Part shown: piece by piece, positions 5,787 to 8,140 of the stretch
Numbering within the stretch: position 1 is the stretch's first letter
How the letters are laid out: each line of letters begins with the position of its first letter
Origin: Candidatus Nealsoniibacteriota bacterium
GTDB lineage: Bacteria > Patescibacteriota > Minisyncoccia > Minisyncoccales > PWPS01
Assembly (NCBI GenBank): GCA_003554915.1
Contig: PWHM01000105.1
Coordinates: 1-8,140, forward strand
DNA length: 8,140 nt
Direction: 5' to 3'
Made by a program: the position numbers and the translations under genes
Notes under the pieces: model-generated
Databases searched by the model: none
What the model was told of the DNA's origin: nothing
Seen by the model: only the letters and a program-made list of their open reading frames with translations

Positions 5787-7141
5787 TACCCAACAATTAT
5801 TCGATTTTTGCACTCCCCTACCTGGCACCGCAATTTGCCGATTTACAAGAAAGATATACAAGGGTTCAGGGATACCTGATCGAGCGGCGGGTGAAGCGTT
5901 ATGAAGGACAAGGCGGAGCTTTTGACTGGACGACCGTCCCCATGGCCCAGGAACGCCTGAGTTTTCATTGGTTTGATCCGGACCAGTCTATCTGGATTGA
6001 TCCGCTGGAATCCGCAGGACGTTTGGGGGGTAATCACGGCCGATATCACATACCCAATGCGTATGCGCCAAAACAGGCCCGGGTATTGCTCCCCATTGCC
6101 ATTTACGCAAATGCGGATCTTATGGACATGTTTTTTCCGACCCTGGAATTGACAGCCACCTTTACCAATGAAGGGATACAGCAAGGAGATGCCCCTGATA
6201 ATGATGATTATTCCCGGTATGTCATTCACGTTGATGCTGAAATGGTCCATCATCAGCAGCGGGACCCGGCGTGGAGCGAATATGATCTTTTGATTGAATA
6301 TACCGGTCCGGCAACGCTGATCATCAGTGAGGATGATGAGCCCATAAGAACGCGGGAACTCCATTTCATAAAGGGAAAGATAGACAAGATTGAGATGCCA
6401 GATGGTACGCTTTCTCAAAGGGATCTGGAACTGTATGCGCCTTTGGAGAAAAGAGCCCTGATCGAGGAAGAAGCGTTTTATCTCATCGAGGACAACCAGT
6501 CGGTTCATGTGGAGATTGAGGCCGGAACCCGGCATTTCCAAACCGAGCCATGGCTGTTTGAAGCAGAGGAGCCAACCGTCACCATCCTGCCCCCCCGGAT
6601 CATGACCTATGAACTGGCACAGGGGGCAACAGAGGTAACCCATGATTTTGGGGCTAGTGGAAGACCGGACGACGTCTACCGGTTTGAATGGGACTTCGGC
6701 GAGGGCACTACCCACAACGAAACCCGCCAACCCGGCGAACGCTCACAGGTGAGTCACACATACATCGGTTTAAAGGACGGTAACGAATTCCGCCCGACCG
6801 TCAGGTTGCGGGACTCAGATGGCAACTTGCTGGCAGATGATACCATAGTGATTTATATCGAGGGGATGGATGAAACGGCACCACAGGGAATCGATTGCGG
6901 GTGGGCGGTCAATTATGATGAGCTGACGTGGGTTCCTGTGAATGTTGGTACGGGTGGTTCTGGTTATTACATCAATGATAGCGGCCAATCGCACGGACCC
7001 TCTCTCCTTTATGATTCCGATGGACGATTGACATCTCAGACCTGCTATTATCAAGGCTTAAGGCTAGGATATAAGAAGACCTGGGATGATGTAGAAGGAT
7101 ATGGATTTATCCAGGTTGGTCAAAGTATCGTTCTACCTTGA
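5783..7141 (+). CDS. Continuation of the phospholipase-like protein: middle region, PKD domain, first MORN_2-like repeat
   Basis: 452 residues if begun at GTG 5783, overlapping the previous stop as GTGA. However, this frame is open and protein-like from 5717, so it is best read as the next part of the same protein after a one-base deletion. Residues ~1-120 hold helical segments (YLAPQFADLQERY; ARVLLPIAIYANADLMDMFF) resembling the distal part of exported zinc PLC-like proteins. Residues ~120-260 are a beta-rich domain. Residues ~264-360 are a PKD domain (YRFEWDFGEG, SHTY, FRPTVRLRDSDG). Residues ~400-435 begin MORN_2/YwqK-like repeats (SHGPSLLYDSDGRLTSQ, YYQGLRLGYKKTW). The frame ends at TGA 7139-7141, where the repeat pattern passes into the +1 frame. 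No ribosome binding site precedes the GTG. Confidence 0.7.
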   Translation: MIPNNYSIFALPYLAPQFADLQERYTRVQGYLIERRVKRYEGQGGAFDWTTVPMAQERLSFHWFDPDQSIWIDPLESAGRLGGNHGRYHIPNAYAPKQARVLLPIAIYANADLMDMFFPTLELTATFTNEGIQQGDAPDNDDYSRYVIHVDAEMVHHQQRDPAWSEYDLLIEYTGPATLIISEDDEPIRTRELHFIKGKIDKIEMPDGTLSQRDLELYAPLEKRALIEEEAFYLIEDNQSVHVEIEAGTRHFQTEPWLFEAEEPTVTILPPRIMTYELAQGATEVTHDFGASGRPDDVYRFEWDFGEGTTHNETRQPGERSQVSHTYIGLKDGNEFRPTVRLRDSDGNLLADDTIVIYIEGMDETAPQGIDCGWAVNYDELTWVPVNVGTGGSGYYINDSGQSHGPSLLYDSDGRLTSQTCYYQGLRLGYKKTWDDVEGYGFIQVGQSIVLP

Positions 7142-7370
7142 CCGCTTGCATGGATTACAATTATCGCAAAGTTACTGGGATGGAAGCCATCCTGGCCTTT
7201 ATTGCACGTGGTCCATGTACGATAATGTACTTGTTGACACTGGTACGATTGGTCTGTATGTGGCTGATGATCAAGGTGTTCGTCCAATCAGTTACCGTCA
7301 TGCTACGCTTGCTGATAATTTAGGTGATTCTCGAGTCTATACTGATGATGGAGTCTTCCCGTGGGATTAG
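7101..7370 (+). CDS. C-terminal MORN_2-like repeats of the phospholipase-like protein (after a second frameshift)
   Basis: This frame is open from 7095 (a TAG lies at 7092-7094) to TAG 7368-7370. From ~7131 it reads FYLDRLHGLQLSQSYWDG, then SHPGLYCTWSMYDN. This carries on the xLHGxxxxYxDGxxxGxYxxWY rhythm of MORN_2/YwqK repeats begun in the previous frame, so the change of frame lies near 7125-7135 and needs one base skipped. It restores the frame of the gene's start at 4887, so the two shifts compensate. The ATG at 7101 lies inside the earlier repeat and has no Shine-Dalgarno sequence. MORN_2 repeats are found at the ends of various exported and toxin-related proteins; their role here is unknown. 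Confidence 0.6.
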   Translation: MDLSRLVKVSFYLDRLHGLQLSQSYWDGSHPGLYCTWSMYDNVLVDTGTIGLYVADDQGVRPISYRHATLADNLGDSRVYTDDGVFPWD

Positions 7371-7400
7371 AGCAACTCCTGAATCAGCCACAAAAGGGGA

Positions 7401-7872
7401 CGGATTGAAAGCGCCGGTCAAAGAAGGTAAAGCGCAGGGGTGAAAATCCCCTACAAGGTAAGGAGTAGCGATCCGGCATGGCCCCAAGTCATGCGTCGGA
7501 CCATCGCGAGGGAGGCCGCGAAGCGTTGACAGGAGGTATGCAGGCCGGGCTATTGATCTCCGAAAAAGGGCAGGAAATCCAAACGTCTTCGCCGCACCAT
7601 CCCTCCGCCCAAGGGCACTGTCAAGCCCCCCCCTCTGAGCAGCCACGGCTGCCCAGCGGCCGGATCGGCCTGCTTGGGGTGGGTGGAGACGAATTTTCCG
7701 GATAGCGCAGTGGTAGTGTTTCCGGAAAGCAACAACGACGGGGCCAGAAGCCTCTCGGTGGGCCTTTTTACCAAGACACCCGTTGATCGTGCTCGTGCAT
7801 CGGCACGGGCTGTAAGACCCCACCGGCATCTACCCGGTGTTTGAAGGCCGATAGGACTTCGGTCTGGGCCTT
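7401..7872 (+). ncRNA. Large structured RNA; best guess an IscB/IsrB-associated omega RNA (HEARO)
   Basis: Helices found by eye: CGGAT/ATCCG (7401-7405/7471-7475) enclosing GCGC (7411-7414/7432-7435) and AGGGG/CCCCT (7436-7440/7448-7452); GCATG/CATGC (7476-7480/7490-7494); TCGCG/CGCGA (7504-7508/7517-7521); GCAGC/GCTGC with a tetraloop (7639-7652); an ~11-bp stem at 7652-7678; TTTCCGGA/TCCGGAAA (7695-7702/7721-7728); an 8-bp stem with a U.G pair (7791-7798/7803-7810); CACCGG/CCGGTG (7821-7826/7834-7839); and AAGGCC/GGCCTT capped by GAC(UUCG)GUC (7844-7872). The U.G pair and UUCG loop fix the plus strand. Length, order of helices and segments such as GCGTTGACAGG, GCTTGGGGTGGG and TGTAAGACC match what I remember of IscB omega RNAs, in which the guide lies 5' of the scaffold and the nuclease gene follows. 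No nuclease gene follows here. Alternative: a group II intron fragment. Confidence 0.6.
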
Positions 7873-7877
7873 ACCGG

Positions 7878-7906
7878 ATGTTTCCAAACGCCGCATATTA
7901 CATTTT
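7878..7906 (+). pseudogene. Possible first codons of a nuclease gene cut off by an insertion
   Basis: ATG at 7878, six bases after the last helix of the structured RNA, opens MFPNAAYYIFV. IscB-type proteins often begin with a short strand such as VFVLD or YVFVxD shortly after the start, and their gene begins close to the 3' end of the omega RNA. After ~10 codons the sequence enters the second dispersed repeat (TGTCGGGG from 7907) and the frame loses any family character. Ten residues cannot identify a family, so this rests on position alone. Confidence 0.2.
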
Positions 7907-8140
7907 TGTCGGGGCGATAATTGATTTGTCAGAGTGCACCATGCGGCTATGTCCCGACAGTAATGCGAATTTCAGCCCGGAGCACATTGGCAGATTCAAG
8001 GTGCAGAATTCAGAATGCCTGGGAATACTGTCCGTGCAGGCAAGCATGGTGGAATTTTTCCATTTGTAAGCCTGGCCGCGTCGATTTGTGATTTGGTTTA
8101 TTTGTACATCGACAAAATGACATAAGCAAAATGAATCGCC
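7907..8140. mobile_element. Probable end of a mobile element carrying the dispersed repeat
   Basis: The stretch starts with TGTCGGG (7907-7913), which is inverted as CCCGACA at 7953-7959. It contains repeat copy 2 (7935-8051) and, nearer the edge, an inverted repeat GTCGAT (8080-8085) / ATCGAC (8108-8113). A 5'-TG start, internal repeats and a long leader before any gene suit the left end of an IS21-like element, but no transposase is visible before the window ends and no target duplication can be checked. Confidence 0.35.
7935..8051. repeat. Dispersed repeat, copy 2 (~117 bp)
   Basis: Partner of 3237-3352 in the same orientation. The palindrome GCACATTG / CAAGGTGC is exact in both (here 7982-7989 and 7997-8004), while the outer parts differ by many single-base changes. 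The copies are thus old relatives rather than a recent duplication. Apparent peptides through it (RLCPDSNANF, PEHIGRFKVQ) are probably not made. Confidence 0.65.

Noticed and set aside
5843..6730. A 295-codon minus-strand open frame
   Set aside because: It is a shadow of the plus-strand PKD-containing coding frame, which has clear domain motifs. The minus frame has none.
7703..7716. TAGCGCAGTGGTAG, identical in style to a tRNA D-arm
   Set aside because: No acceptor stem, anticodon arm or GGTTCGA-type T-arm follows at the right spacing. The motif is the loop of the 7695-7728 hairpin of the structured RNA.
7320..7829. A 169-codon minus-strand open frame across the right end
   Set aside because: It lies opposite the structured RNA and the end of the phospholipase-like gene, has Pro/Arg-rich low-information sequence, no family motifs and no ribosome binding site. 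GC-rich helices explain the openness.
7401..7872. Group II intron 5' domain
   Set aside because: GTGAAAATCCC-type hairpins are also found in group II introns, but no GUGYG start, no domain V (AGC...GAAA...GUU pattern) and no intron-encoded reverse transcriptase were found. It is kept only as an alternative.
1..8140. CRISPR array, rRNA or tRNA genes
   Set aside because: No regularly spaced short repeats, rRNA motifs or complete tRNA cloverleaf were seen on either strand.

Overview
The window looks like an accessory region of a Gram-negative bacterium. Moderate GC, Sec-type signal peptides, a lipoprotein, PKD-type exported proteins and a formylglycine-generating-enzyme (FGE)-fold surface protein would suit a Desulfobacterota or related environmental proteobacterium. 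That assignment is inference; no rRNA or housekeeping gene is present to test it.

Left third (1-3236). One long minus-strand gene (358-2958, GTG start) encodes an exported multidomain protein. From the N-terminus it has a signal peptide, a beta-rich domain, an Ig/PKD-like domain, two copies of a ~67-residue module flanking a linker, a second Ig/PKD-like domain, and a C-terminal FGE/C-type-lectin-fold domain. The last ~40 residues match position by position the variable region (VR) of a diversity-generating retroelement (DGR) target protein. No reverse transcriptase or template repeat is visible. They would be expected beyond the left edge, where the 357 bp downstream of the gene hold several hairpins.

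Middle (3237-4068). This is a junkyard: one copy of a ~116-bp dispersed repeat, a broken C-terminal piece of a DHA2-type MFS drug transporter on the minus strand, and an AT-rich stretch with remnants of a decayed minus-strand reading frame and a terminator-like inverted repeat.

Right half (4069-7370). A plus-strand cluster comprises a lipoprotein with a fibronectin-III-like domain, whose C-terminal half is cut off by one in-frame TAA, followed 14 bp later by a large exported zinc-dependent phospholipase C/P1-nuclease-like enzyme. The enzyme is split over three reading frames (catalytic domain; middle plus PKD domain; MORN_2/YwqK-like repeats). Sequence continuity across both junctions shows it was one ~825-residue protein with two compensating frameshifts, or assembly errors.

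Right end (7401-8140). There is no protein gene but a ~470-nt region packed with nested helices, including a C(UUCG)G tetraloop hairpin. This is a large structured RNA on the plus strand. The best guess is an IscB/IsrB-associated omega RNA (HEARO RNA); a group II intron fragment is the alternative. Just after its 3' end a short ATG frame runs straight into the second copy of the dispersed repeat, consistent with an insertion that removed or displaced the nuclease gene expected there. The strongest leads are the DGR variable region and this orphan structured RNA.
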